Below, piece by piece: positions 8,279 to 17,016 of a stretch of 64,000 nucleotides of DNA (positions within the stretch are counted from its first letter, which is position 1; each line of letters opens with the position of its first letter). Below the pieces are notes generated by a model. It was not told the DNA's origin. It searched no databases and was given only the letters and a program-made list of their open reading frames with translations. The translations under genes and the position numbers were made by a program. The DNA comes from UBA1858 sp965262455 (GTDB lineage Bacteria; Pseudomonadota; Gammaproteobacteria; UBA4575), in contig CBDHFH010000003.1 in NCBI GenBank assembly GCA_965262455.1, forward strand, positions 310,001 to 374,000, in the 5' to 3' direction.

Positions 8279-8566
8279 ATGAATACAGTCACAGCGAATG
8301 GATTAGTAGTGTTAGCCTGGGGAGTTACCGTCTTCTTAGTTTATAGTTTACTAAGTGGGCCTTTTGATGGCCGCGTATGTGAGTCTACCTGTTTTAGCAT
8401 GTTGTATTGGGGCGCCTTAGTTCTGGCAGTTTTAGGAACACTACTCAGTGCAATACAGGCATTTAAATCTGATTCTGGTTTTTTCAGTAAAGTCAGCCTG
8501 TTATTCGGATTAATTTTAATTGCCAAACTCGCTGGTGTTATGGTGATAGGCACCATGACTGGTTAG
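8279..8566 (+). CDS. Hypothetical small membrane protein
   Basis: A 95-residue protein with three clear hydrophobic segments (about 6-26, 41-61 and 70-92) and a short loop with two cysteines (RVCESTCF, about residues 32-39). I do not recognise the family. It begins 12 bp after the BASS gene and is likely the last gene of that transcript. It converges with recG, leaving only 6 bp between stops, so no separate terminator is visible there. The strand choice rests on the operon position and the coherent helices; a 71-residue frame on the other strand lacks both. Confidence 0.6.
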   Translation: MNTVTANGLVVLAWGVTVFLVYSLLSGPFDGRVCESTCFSMLYWGALVLAVLGTLLSAIQAFKSDSGFFSKVSLLFGLILIAKLAGVMVIGTMTG

Positions 8567-8572
8567 TCTATT

Positions 8573-10642
8573 TTATGCATTAGCATACTCGACAGCATTT
8601 CCTAACCATCGCTTTAGCACGATCTCAACTCTTTCGGGGTGATTATCTATCAGCCAATGCGCGGCTCGCTGCACACTGGGAAGCAAATGCAGATCTTTAG
8701 ACAAGTTAGCAATGCGCATGCTCATATCACCTGATTGTTTAGTCCCTAACACTTCACCCGGTCCTCTTAGCTCCAAATCAATACGCGCTAATTCAAAACC
8801 ATCCGTGGTGTGACGTAATGCATCAAGTCGTTTTTTCGCAAGATCTCCTAACGGCGTTTTATACAGCAACACGCAACTACTTTGTTTCTCACCCCGGCCG
8901 ACCCGACCACGCAATTGATGTAATTGCGCTAAGCCAAAGCGCTCAGCATTTTCTATAATCATTAAGCTTGCATTAGGCACATCCACACCCACTTCAATGA
9001 CCGTGGTTGCAACCAGCACATGAATTTTTTTATGTATAAAGTCTTGCATCACTTGTTCTTTCTCTATTGACTTCATACGCCCATGCAATAAACCAATATT
9101 GAGTGTGTTAAGTTGAATTTGTAGATGCGTGTATGTCTCTGTCGCCGCCTGACTCTGTAAGGCATCTGACTCTTCAATTAAACTGCACACCCAATATGCC
9201 TGAGCACCCTCGCGGCAGGCATCTTGGATACGTTCGATGACGTCATCTCGACGCGTATCTGCAATGGCAACAGTGTTAATCGGTTTTCGTCCAGGTGGGA
9301 GTTCATCTATGACAGAATAATCAAGATGTGCATACATACTCATCGCCAAAGTACGCGGAATGGGTGTTGCTGTCATGGTGAGTTGATGTGGAAAAATACT
9401 ATCTTCAGACCCTTTTTGAGTTAGCTGCAAACGCTGATGCACACCAAAACGGTGTTGCTCATCAGTAATACTTAACGCAAGATTATTAAATACTACGCCT
9501 TCTTGAAATAATGCATGAGTGCCGACAACGACTGCTGCAGTGCCACTTGCAATTAAGTGCAACATCTCTCTTTTCTTTTTCACTGGTAATCCGGAAGATA
9601 ACCATGCCACCTGAATACCCAGTGGTAACAATTGATTTGTAAAATAGCGGTAATGCTGTTCAGCTAATAATTCAGTCGGCGCCATGATGGCAGCTTGATA
9701 ATTGTTTTCTACGGCATACAGACAAGCTATCAAGGCAACAACTGTTTTACCACTACCGACATCGCCTTGCACCAAGCGCATCATCGGCCGCTCAGCTTTC
9801 ATATCGTGTTTAATTTCTTGCAAAACTTTCTGTTGCGCAGCTGTCATTGTGAAATGTAAATTATTTATAAAAGGCTCTACTAAACAATTCGTCGACTGTA
9901 TGGCATACCCTTTGCGCTGCTCTGTGCTGACACGAATTTTCATAATGCTCAGGTGATGCGCAAGTAACTCATCAAAAATTAGGCGTTGCTGAGCAGGATG
10001 ATTTCTTTCCATCAAGGCATGATTATTACTATCCACATGCGGCTGATGGACCTCGTTGAGCATTTCTAACAGAGACATCTCAGGCATAACATCTTTTTGC
10101 ATATCAGCCAGCACATCTGCAAAATAAATTTGATTGTCAGTGGCCCATTTCAAGGCCTTCTCAATGAGTGACTGTAACCGCTTTTGCTGCAATCCCTTGG
10201 TAGTTGGATAGACAGGCTCTAGTCGATCAGGCAGCACAATGGCTTCATCGTCATGTAACACACGATATTGTGGATGCACCATCTCTATCTTACGCCCATT
10301 CCTGCGCGCTTCACCAAAACATAACACTCGCTTGCCATCAGCTAAGCCTTTTAGCTGGGTAGTACTGAAATGGAAAAAACGTAGACTCAGTTCACCAGTA
10401 TCATCAAGCAGCGTGGCCGTCATCATGCGTTTACGCTTATAGACAACTTTTGTGTTATATACTCTACCAAGCACTTGCAACTCGTTGTTTAAAGCAATAT
10501 CAACAATGTTTGTTATCACTGTGCGGTCGTTATAGCGCAATGGCAAATGAAACAATAAATCAAATATGGAATATATATTTAGTCTGGCTAAATTATCTAT
10601 TGTTTTAGGTGTGATGCCCGAAAGGCTTTGCAGATCACTCAT
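8573..10642 (-). CDS. recG: ATP-dependent DNA helicase RecG
   Basis: A branched-DNA helicase that remodels stalled replication forks and Holliday junctions. The 689-residue protein has an N-terminal wedge/OB domain (YNDRTVITNI, then RMMTATLLDDTGELSLRFF near 72-90), Walker A GDVGSGKT at 293-300, a DEQH box at 394-397, TATPIPRTLAM, and the C-terminal ATTVIEVGVDVPNASLMIIE and QLRGRVGRG helicase motifs. The length matches the family. It is the last gene of the gmk-rpoZ-spoT-ridA-recG group, as in many Gammaproteobacteria, with ridA 94 bp upstream. Confidence 0.97.
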   Translation of the reverse strand: MSDLQSLSGITPKTIDNLARLNIYSIFDLLFHLPLRYNDRTVITNIVDIALNNELQVLGRVYNTKVVYKRKRMMTATLLDDTGELSLRFFHFSTTQLKGLADGKRVLCFGEARRNGRKIEMVHPQYRVLHDDEAIVLPDRLEPVYPTTKGLQQKRLQSLIEKALKWATDNQIYFADVLADMQKDVMPEMSLLEMLNEVHQPHVDSNNHALMERNHPAQQRLIFDELLAHHLSIMKIRVSTEQRKGYAIQSTNCLVEPFINNLHFTMTAAQQKVLQEIKHDMKAERPMMRLVQGDVGSGKTVVALIACLYAVENNYQAAIMAPTELLAEQHYRYFTNQLLPLGIQVAWLSSGLPVKKKREMLHLIASGTAAVVVGTHALFQEGVVFNNLALSITDEQHRFGVHQRLQLTQKGSEDSIFPHQLTMTATPIPRTLAMSMYAHLDYSVIDELPPGRKPINTVAIADTRRDDVIERIQDACREGAQAYWVCSLIEESDALQSQAATETYTHLQIQLNTLNIGLLHGRMKSIEKEQVMQDFIHKKIHVLVATTVIEVGVDVPNASLMIIENAERFGLAQLHQLRGRVGRGEKQSSCVLLYKTPLGDLAKKRLDALRHTTDGFELARIDLELRGPGEVLGTKQSGDMSMRIANLSKDLHLLPSVQRAAHWLIDNHPERVEIVLKRWLGNAVEYANA

Positions 10643-10736
10643 TTAGCTTACAACCACTTTAGCTTGGACGTCGCTGTATTGTTACTAGCTAGAAAAATTA
10701 ATTACTGTAAATATAAAAAAGGCACTACAAATGGGA

Positions 10737-11117
10737 TTAAAGTTCTAACACTGCATCCATCTCTACTTCTGCGCCTTTAGGTAATGATGCGACACCAATT
10801 GCAGCGCGCGCCGGATAAGGTTTTTGAAAATAATTCGCCATAATTTCATTCACTGTTGGGAAACAGGTTAAATCAGTTAGAAATATATTTAATTTGACGA
10901 CATTATCCAATGAACCACCAGCTGCCTCTGCCACAGCAGCAAGATTATCAAACACGCGTTTAATTTGAGCGTCAACGCCGCCATCAATTAGTTCCATTGT
11001 GCTGGGGTCTAACGGAATCTGGCCAGACATATACACCGTTGTTCCCACTTTAACTGCTTGAGAATATGTTCCAATAGCTTGTGGTGCACGATCGGTGGCG
11101 ATGATCGTTTTACTCAT
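10737..11117 (-). CDS. ridA: RidA family enamine/imine deaminase
   Basis: It hydrolyses reactive enamine and imine intermediates such as 2-aminoacrylate, protecting PLP enzymes. The 126-residue protein has the RidA (YjgF/UK114) pattern: APQAIGTYSQAV near residues 11-22, VYMSGQIPLDP near 28-38, and ARAAIGVASLPKGAEVEMDA near 103-122. The conserved Arg104 binds the substrate carboxylate and the late Glu is kept. It lies between spoT (27 bp upstream) and recG on the same strand, a common place for this gene in gamma- and betaproteobacteria. Start ATG 11117 has a clear AGGAGT a few bases upstream. Confidence 0.95.
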   Translation of the reverse strand: MSKTIIATDRAPQAIGTYSQAVKVGTTVYMSGQIPLDPSTMELIDGGVDAQIKRVFDNLAAVAEAAGGSLDNVVKLNIFLTDLTCFPTVNEIMANYFQKPYPARAAIGVASLPKGAEVEMDAVLEL

Positions 11118-11144
11118 AGTAACTCCTGTTAATAAAATTATTGC

Positions 11145-13334
11145 TTATGCATTCATTCGTGATGCTTTCAGCACGTTTGGATTGGCTCGCAGTGTACGAA
11201 TGATATTGGCTAGTTGCTTTCTATCACGCACGCCAATAGCAAATGTAATTGTAGTATTTTTACCATCTTTATCTTCAAAAGAGATATCGTCAATATTGGA
11301 CCCTGCATCCGCAATACGTGCAGCAAGTGTTGCTAACACACCGCGCTGGTTGATCGTTTCCACACGTACAGTAGCAACAAAGTCTTGTTGCAGCTGCTCC
11401 GCCCAAGAGACCGTTACCCACTTATCCTTGAAAGCATTTTTACGATCTATGTTACGACACCTTTCACGATGAATAACCAAACCCTTACCTGAGGTCATGA
11501 CACCTATGATCTGATCGCCTGGAATTGGGCTACAGCATTTACCGAAATTAACCACCACACCCTCTGTGCCACGTATGGCAAGCGGATTTTTTTTCGTTGA
11601 ACGCAATCGTCGACGCTTGGGCTTTGGCTCTTCTATACCAAGCAAATTTTGTATCATTAACTCCGCGACTCGCTCACCTAAACCTATTTCTGCAAATAAG
11701 TCTTCTAATGAGTCAAGTTTGACACTCTCAAGTAGGCGGTTGATGTCTTTCTTTTTTATTTTATCAAATGAATGATTATAGGAAGAGATAGCTTTTTTAA
11801 ACAGGCGCTCACCTAACTTGATAGCTTCCTCACGTTGTAAATTTTTCAAATAATGACGAATATTAACGCGCGCTTTATTTGTCGTGACGAAATTCAACCA
11901 ACTCGTTTTGGGCCGAGCACTTGGCGTAGAGATTACTTCAATTGTCTGGCCATTCTCTAAACTTGTACTCAAAGGTGAAATTCTACGATCTATCTTGGCC
12001 GCGATACAGGTGTTGCCTAAATCGGAGTGCACTGCATAGGCAAAGTCTACCGCGGAACTGCCCCTTGGTAGCACTATGATATCGCCGGCAGGGGTGAATA
12101 CATATATTTCATCTGGGAACAGATCAATTTTAACACTCTCAAGAAATTCCATGGAGTTACGCGTATTCTGTTGTATCTCCATGATCTCTGCGATCCATTT
12201 GCGCGTACTTGCATGTGCTCTAATTGAACCACTATCCTCTTCCGCACTTTTATATATCCAGTGGGCTGCCACACCTGCTTCGGCAATTAAATCCATTTCT
12301 TCAGTACGAATCTGCACTTCAATGACAACACCTTGTGGCCCAAATAAAATTGTATGCAGCGATTGATAACCATTTTTTTTCGGGATAGCAATATAATCTT
12401 TAAACTTGCCTGGCACTGGTTTATATAAGTTATGTACTGTTCCCAAAGTGCGATAACAGGTATCAATATCTTTCACCAGCAATCGAATTGCATACACATC
12501 ATAGACTTCAGAAAATGAAATGCTTTTCGCACGCATTTTTTTGTAAATGCTATAAAGATTTTTTTCTCGGCCAAATATTCTGCTTTCTATATTGGCACTT
12601 TCTAGCTGCTCGCAAATGGATGCTTCAACCTCGCGCATTATTTTTTTGCGATTTTTTTGATTCTTTTTAACTGCATTGGCCAATGCGCCATACCGTAGTG
12701 GATACATGGCCCGAAATGCTAAGTGTTCTAGTTCTACTCGAATTTGATGCATGCCCAAGCGTTGCGCGATCGGCACATAAATATCTAATGTTTCTTTTGC
12801 AATTCGACGTTTTTTATCACTACGCATAACCTCTATTGTGCGAAGATTATGTAAGCGATCAGCCAATTTAATAATAATGATGCGTATATCGCGCACCATG
12901 GCTAACATCATTTTTCTAAAATTTTCTGCTTGTGCTTCAGCGCGTGTAGAAAATGTTAAGTGAGTTAGCTTACTCACACCATCAACGAGTTCAGCAACAC
13001 TTTCCCCAAATTCTTCTTTGATTTGTTCTTTAGCGGTGGGCGTATCTTCTATCACATCATGCAGAATCGCAGCTGCAATGCTTTGATAGTCCAAACGCAT
13101 CTCAGCCATAATTTTTGCCACTGCCAATGGGTGAAATATATATGGCTCACCGCTTAAGCGCTTTTGCCCTTCATGAGCTTCGGCGCTAAACAGGTAAGCT
13201 CGATAGACAAGCTTTACATCTGCGGGGTCTAAATATGAATCAAGTAACTCACATAATTCACTTATAAGGAAACGTGATGGCTTGACAGCATGTAGTGTTG
13301 GGGAGGAGTCTTTAGAGGATGCTGCTGTTGCCAT
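11145..13334 (-). CDS. spoT: Bifunctional (p)ppGpp synthase/hydrolase SpoT
   Basis: Controls the stringent response by making and degrading (p)ppGpp. The 729-residue protein has an N-terminal HD hydrolase domain with intact residues (H68 in FHPLAV, H92-D93 in LHDVIEDT, RLHNLR at 160-165). A synthetase domain with KFKDYIAIPKKNGYQSLHT follows, then TGS (VFTPAGDIIVLPRGSSAVDFAYAVH), a Zn/helical region (GKCCSPIPGD) and a C-terminal ACT domain. The basic KFKD motif is the RxKD type of bifunctional enzymes, not the acidic type of RelA. It lies 23 bp after rpoZ, the usual order. Confidence 0.96.
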   Translation of the reverse strand: MATAASSKDSSPTLHAVKPSRFLISELCELLDSYLDPADVKLVYRAYLFSAEAHEGQKRLSGEPYIFHPLAVAKIMAEMRLDYQSIAAAILHDVIEDTPTAKEQIKEEFGESVAELVDGVSKLTHLTFSTRAEAQAENFRKMMLAMVRDIRIIIIKLADRLHNLRTIEVMRSDKKRRIAKETLDIYVPIAQRLGMHQIRVELEHLAFRAMYPLRYGALANAVKKNQKNRKKIMREVEASICEQLESANIESRIFGREKNLYSIYKKMRAKSISFSEVYDVYAIRLLVKDIDTCYRTLGTVHNLYKPVPGKFKDYIAIPKKNGYQSLHTILFGPQGVVIEVQIRTEEMDLIAEAGVAAHWIYKSAEEDSGSIRAHASTRKWIAEIMEIQQNTRNSMEFLESVKIDLFPDEIYVFTPAGDIIVLPRGSSAVDFAYAVHSDLGNTCIAAKIDRRISPLSTSLENGQTIEVISTPSARPKTSWLNFVTTNKARVNIRHYLKNLQREEAIKLGERLFKKAISSYNHSFDKIKKKDINRLLESVKLDSLEDLFAEIGLGERVAELMIQNLLGIEEPKPKRRRLRSTKKNPLAIRGTEGVVVNFGKCCSPIPGDQIIGVMTSGKGLVIHRERCRNIDRKNAFKDKWVTVSWAEQLQQDFVATVRVETINQRGVLATLAARIADAGSNIDDISFEDKDGKNTTITFAIGVRDRKQLANIIRTLRANPNVLKASRMNA

Positions 13335-13357
13335 ACATTGCTATTAAACAATGATAT

Positions 13358-13729
13358 TTACATATCTTGCTCGTTAGCATCTCCTTGGTCTGAATTAGTG
13401 GTTGGATTGGTTGCACTGCTCTCGGATTGCATTTGGCTGAGCTCGATACCTATTTCGGCATGTAATGCCGCAGCCAGTGCGTCAACTTCACCCATCTCCT
13501 CAGAGAGAAGTTCTTCAGAACTAGTGAGTGGTGTTTCTTTAAGAGATTCTTCTGTGATTAATTCATCGGCAATTTCACGCAATGCCACCACCGTGGGCTT
13601 ATCGTTTTCCCATTCCACAAGTGGTTCTGTTCCCATTGCAATCTGACGCGCACGCTTACTGGCAACCATGATAAGTTTGAAGCGATTATCAATTTTTTCT
13701 AAGCAATCTTCTACTGTTACGCGTGCCAC
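13358..13729 (-). CDS. rpoZ: RNA polymerase omega subunit
   Basis: The small omega subunit that helps assemble beta-prime and forms part of a ppGpp site in proteobacterial RNA polymerase. The N-terminal MARVTVEDCLEKI, NRFKLIMVASKRARQIA and KPTVVALREIADELIT are canonical. At 123 residues it is about 30 longer than the E. coli protein, because of an acidic, Ser/Thr-rich tail from about residue 65 onward. That tail is low complexity and probably disordered. It sits between gmk and spoT, as in E. coli. Confidence 0.96.
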   Translation of the reverse strand: MARVTVEDCLEKIDNRFKLIMVASKRARQIAMGTEPLVEWENDKPTVVALREIADELITEESLKETPLTSSEELLSEEMGEVDALAAALHAEIGIELSQMQSESSATNPTTNSDQGDANEQDM

Positions 13730-13822
13730 TCTTTAATCTCCTTTAATTATTATCCCAATGTCTAAAGTGTAGTCGATTTTATGCCGATAAACTACATCAC
13801 GAGCCTATGAATAATCGCAAAT

Positions 13823-14437
13823 TTATTCGTCACTGGTCGATAATAAGCATTGCAGTTTGTGCATATCGGGCGGACTATAATCAATTGGCGTGCTAAATAA
13901 CCCGCATAGTGCCTGCACAGCTTGCTGCAAATCATCATTGATTATCAAGTACTGATATTCGTCATAATGACTTATTTCATTCTTCGCTTGTGCCATGCGT
14001 GCTTCAATCACTTCATCTGAGTCTTGCGCTCGCGTGCGCAAACGATGCTCTAGGGCCTCAATAGAAGGGGGAAGTATAAAAATTGATATAGCTTGTTGGT
14101 AAATGCGACTGATCTGCTGTGCACCCTGCCAATCAATTTCGAGTACTACGTGCTCACCCCTGGCCAGTATACTGTTGACAGATTGTTTCGATGTTCCGTA
14201 AAAATTGCCAAAAACCTGTGCATGTTCTAGAAACTCGTCAGTAGCAAGCATTTCTTGAAATGTTTCCGGGGTGACAAAATAATAGTGCTCGCCATCACGT
14301 TCACCTGGACGAGGAGCGCGTGTTGTATGTGATATCGCAACCTTTAAATGTGGCAGTTGCTTTCGTACCGCGGCCAGTAGACTGGTTTTACCCGCGCCAG
14401 AGGGGGCAGACACAATATAGAGGGTACCTTGGGCCAT
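13823..14437 (-). CDS. gmk: Guanylate kinase
   Basis: Phosphorylates GMP to GDP with ATP, an essential step in guanine nucleotide synthesis. The 204-residue protein has the P-loop SAPSGAGKTS at 10-19, the GMP-binding SHTTRAPRPGERDGEHYYFV region (about 36-55), LEIDWQGAQQI near 98-108 and the lid region with RxxxR. Length is normal. It is the first gene of the gmk-rpoZ-spoT-ridA-recG group and lies behind a hairpin terminator that isolates it from the upstream OmpA-like gene. Confidence 0.96.
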   Translation of the reverse strand: MAQGTLYIVSAPSGAGKTSLLAAVRKQLPHLKVAISHTTRAPRPGERDGEHYYFVTPETFQEMLATDEFLEHAQVFGNFYGTSKQSVNSILARGEHVVLEIDWQGAQQISRIYQQAISIFILPPSIEALEHRLRTRAQDSDEVIEARMAQAKNEISHYDEYQYLIINDDLQQAVQALCGLFSTPIDYSPPDMHKLQCLLSTSDE

Positions 14438-14476
14438 AGTGTTTCATTCACGCGATAGTTTTTCAGCATTCAAACA

Positions 14477-14507
14477 AAAGGCCCCGACAATTGCCAGGGC
14501 CTTTTTT
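14477..14507 (-). terminator. Rho-independent terminator after the OmpA-like gene
   Basis: Perfect 8-bp inverted repeat AAAGGCCC (14477-14484) / GGGCCTTT (14497-14504) with a 12-nt loop. Its outer arms give a T run on either strand, so it may work in both directions. It lies between the stop of the OmpA-like gene and the start of gmk, both on the minus strand, and should end the OmpA transcript. Confidence 0.85.
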
Positions 14508-14525
14508 AATATTCTAATAAATCTG

Positions 14526-15203
14526 TTAGCTTGCCGTAATGGGCACTAGAGCAATCTCAACACGTCGATTGAGTGCGCGGCCTTGCTCGGATTCATTACT
14601 TGCAACCGGGTAGTTTTCTCCATACCCGTAATGTTGAAGACGCCCAGAAATGATTTCACGACTGACGAAATATTCTGTCACGCTTTGTGCTCTTCTTTCT
14701 GAGAGTCTTTGATTATACTCTTCTGTACCGGTGCTATCCGTATGTCCCATGACTTCTATGAGTGTTTTATCATACTCATTAACTACAATTGTGACGGAAT
14801 CGAGGACACGATAGAACTGACTACTGATATCCGCGCTGTCAACTGCGAATGTGATATGGCTTGGCATATTCAAAATAATGTTATCGCCATCACGGGTAAC
14901 ACTCACGCCAGTTCCAGCAAGTTTTTCACGTAATTTAGCTTCTTGGACGTCCATGTAATAACCGACACCTCCGCCAGCAATCGCACCGACACCAGCGCCG
15001 ATTAATGCTCTTTTTCTTCGCTCACGACCATCATCACCACTGATCAGGCCCACCACAGCACCCGCTGCCGCACCGATAGCCGCACCCTTTGCTGCCTTAC
15101 TTGTTTGTTGTTCCCCTGTATAAGGATTAATCGTTGTGCATGCTGCCATGCTGATCGTTAAGCCTGCAACTAATGTTAACTGCGCTATCCTGTGTAAACT
15201 CAT
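14526..15203 (-). CDS. OmpA-family outer-membrane lipoprotein (YiaD-like)
   Basis: A peptidoglycan-binding envelope protein of 225 residues. An N-terminal signal ends in a lipobox-like SMAAC with Cys22 as the likely lipidated residue. A glycine-zipper region (about 40-83: GAAIGAAAGAVVG, IGAGVGAIAGGGVG) follows. The C-terminal OmpA domain (about 115-222) keeps the diaminopimelate-binding Asp156 in GHTDSTG and the Arg region NRRVEI (212-217). YiaD-type lipoproteins anchor the outer membrane to the wall. Monocistronic: a terminator follows and the upstream gap is shared with a divergent gene. Confidence 0.88.
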   Translation of the reverse strand: MSLHRIAQLTLVAGLTISMAACTTINPYTGEQQTSKAAKGAAIGAAAGAVVGLISGDDGRERRKRALIGAGVGAIAGGGVGYYMDVQEAKLREKLAGTGVSVTRDGDNIILNMPSHITFAVDSADISSQFYRVLDSVTIVVNEYDKTLIEVMGHTDSTGTEEYNQRLSERRAQSVTEYFVSREIISGRLQHYGYGENYPVASNESEQGRALNRRVEIALVPITAS

Positions 15204-15328
15204 GAATTCTTCCTCTTATATTTTTTGCTTGAGTTGTGCTTTAGAGATATCTCAATTTAGAAAGTTCTGCACCGTAAACATCTGAATTTTAGCCATATAT
15301 CGGCCGAATATTTCCCTATATCTAAAAT

Positions 15329-15345
15329 TTGTCGAGCATCGACAA
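15329..15345. promoter_or_regulatory. Perfect 7-3-7 inverted repeat, possible operator
   Basis: TTGTCGA, three bases, TCGACAA forms a perfect dyad in the 211-bp gap between the divergent OmpA-like gene and the unknown gene at 15415. There is no T run, so it is not a terminator. It could be a binding site for a dimeric regulator; the regulator is unknown. Confidence 0.4.
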
Positions 15346-15348
15346 CTT

Positions 15349-15403
15349 ATCACGTTTTTAAATTTACAATTAATGTATAAACATCCAAATAATCACGTTT
15401 TTA
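15349..15403 (+). repeat. 12-bp direct repeat upstream of the unknown gene pair
   Basis: ATCACGTTTTTA occurs exactly at 15349-15360 and again at 15392-15403. The copies are 43 bp apart start to start, about four helical turns, which puts them on the same DNA face. The second copy ends 11 bp before the start codon at 15415 and overlaps the leader. This could be a paired regulator site or a promoter duplication. Confidence 0.45.
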
Positions 15404-15414
15404 GGGAAGTCTGA

Positions 15415-15984
15415 ATGGAGTCCAACGCAGAATTTTTTTGGCCAACAGAAAAAGATAATGATCCATTAGCCACGCTTGCTAGAGTAGAAAATACCAACGA
15501 CCCTAATAGTGCACCGCTGGATAAAAGCCTCAAAGAAGTCGACCGCTGGGCCCACCATATACTTAAGGATGCGAGCTTACCGACCGAAATCAACGCGCTA
15601 CAAGCCAGGTTGGATAGCATTGAGGAAGGGTCGACCGAGTGGTACGCAGGTAACAGTTTATTGCAATCATTTACTTTACGCTCTGCGCTCGAAAGTGGCG
15701 ACCAGGCAACAACAATATTACTTGGTTTCTTATTAGCGGATTTTCGCTGGCAAGGACATTTCGCACAAGACCGTGAACAATTCTTAAAAGATCAAAAGTC
15801 AGTTGAAGAGATTCTAAATAATTCAGATAGCGCAGATCTAGAAATAGAAAGCTATAACGCTGCGATGAATGCACTCAGCAAGAAGTATCCTCATTGCACT
15901 ATTAATGCATTACGTCTACTACTCTCCAACAAGCTTAATGTGAGTAAACAACGACTTGACGAACTAAATATTCGTCCACAATAA
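15415..15984 (+). CDS. Unrecognised protein, first of two tandem paralogues
   Basis: A soluble protein of 189 residues with no signal peptide or membrane helix. I do not recognise a named family. It shares two blocks with the next gene: GSTEWY (72-77) within a helical N-terminal part, and a C-terminal segment (about 147-188: YNAAMNALSKKYPH, TINALRLLLSNKLNVSKQ, LDELNIRP). The C-terminal block looks like two helices separated by a turn and could be a small DNA- or protein-binding domain. The linker between the blocks is short here. ATG 15415 has GGGAAG a few bases upstream. The genes are 11 bp apart and surely co-transcribed. Confidence 0.75.
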   Translation: MESNAEFFWPTEKDNDPLATLARVENTNDPNSAPLDKSLKEVDRWAHHILKDASLPTEINALQARLDSIEEGSTEWYAGNSLLQSFTLRSALESGDQATTILLGFLLADFRWQGHFAQDREQFLKDQKSVEEILNNSDSADLEIESYNAAMNALSKKYPHCTINALRLLLSNKLNVSKQRLDELNIRPQ

Positions 15985-15995
15985 ATAAAACAGAT

Positions 15996-16796
15996 ATGAA
16001 TGACGATACCCATATGGTAACAAGCCCATTATCAGAAGCATTGTATTCTGTTGACTGGGCTGTGCGCTTTGATGAATTTCGTAAGTACAATCAAAGTAGC
16101 TATAACGACATACATCAGTTACTGGCAGATATTGATAAACTAGTCGAGTCCCAAATACCCAGTGAGTTTGGTGATTTAAGTGATACAAAAGTATTAACAG
16201 ACAGATTTAACAAAGCAAAGACTGGTTCTACTGAATGGTATTGTCTTTCTATGTTAATTCATTCAAAAATTATCATGGCTGCTATTCCTAAAGGCCTTAC
16301 TGCCACAGCTACCCTAAGCGCTATTCAAATTATGGAAAGCATGTGGAAGATTGTTGAACAGCAGGACAAAGCCACAACGAGCGCTCAAATAACTTCTAAT
16401 AAGGCAAGTACGTCCAAACCCGCAAGCAACAAGCCAGCCGTTAAACCTGTACAAAATACCGTGCCACGTAAAAAGCCAAAAGCCGCGAATCCTACTCCTG
16501 TGGCAAAAAAGGCACCCTCAAAACCTGCAGCAAAGGCTCCTGTAAAAAGTGCAGCCAATAAGAAAAACGAAGCAAAAACAGAGAATGTTGTCATAAAAAA
16601 ACTCGCTGCCGAGGCTGGCCTGGATGAGGATAAAATTTTAGAGGCAAAATGTTATGAAATTGCCAGCTCACTCGCCGAGGAATATCCTGAATATACGCTC
16701 ACGGCTATTCGTGTGATGACGGCAGAAAAGTTAGGGGTTACTCGCCAGTTCGTTGAAAATTTAGATATTAAGCCAGCACGCTTCAAAAGTGGCTGA
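15996..16796 (+). CDS. Unrecognised protein, second tandem paralogue with Lys/Ala/Pro-rich linker
   Basis: A 266-residue paralogue of the preceding gene. It has the N-terminal helical block with GSTEWY at 77-82, then a long Lys/Ala/Pro/Thr-rich linker (about 128-195, repeats of the type KPA and PAAK) resembling histone H1-like or other nucleic-acid-binding tails. The C-terminal block (about 217-260: CYEIASSLAEEYPEY, TAIRVMTAEKLGVTR, VENLDIKP) is shared with its neighbour. No catalytic motif is seen. The basic linker suggests nucleoid or polyanion binding, which is an inference only. Met7 could be the true start. The next 124 bp hold nothing clear. Confidence 0.75.
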   Translation: MNDDTHMVTSPLSEALYSVDWAVRFDEFRKYNQSSYNDIHQLLADIDKLVESQIPSEFGDLSDTKVLTDRFNKAKTGSTEWYCLSMLIHSKIIMAAIPKGLTATATLSAIQIMESMWKIVEQQDKATTSAQITSNKASTSKPASNKPAVKPVQNTVPRKKPKAANPTPVAKKAPSKPAAKAPVKSAANKKNEAKTENVVIKKLAAEAGLDEDKILEAKCYEIASSLAEEYPEYTLTAIRVMTAEKLGVTRQFVENLDIKPARFKSG

Positions 16797-16920
16797 TAAT
16801 TCATGTACTTAGAGGGATTTGATTGGTTTCCTCGTCACTGTTGTACGGATATGCATAAGCCAATATAATCTCAAGCACATAATAATATCAAGCAGCATTC
16901 TATACTTTACGGGAGTACCC

Positions 16921-16998
16921 ATGAACTATGACGTTCCTGCATTAGTCGTTGGCGTAGTTGTAGTGGTCATTGCACTTGTAATGGCAATTGCATTTTAA
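16921..16998 (+). CDS. 25-residue single-helix membrane peptide
   Basis: A short frame starting at ATG 16921 reads MNYDVPALVVGVV and continues as an unbroken Val/Ile/Ala/Leu helix to a TAA at 16996-16998. A GGGAG at 16911-16915 lies 5 bases before the ATG, a good ribosome site, and a strong terminator follows 18 bp after the stop. Size, a short polar N-terminus and one helix are typical of small inner-membrane proteins. No function can be assigned. Confidence 0.6.
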   Translation: MNYDVPALVVGVVVVVIALVMAIAF

Positions 16999-17016
16999 GC
17001 CCATAGCACTTGGCAT

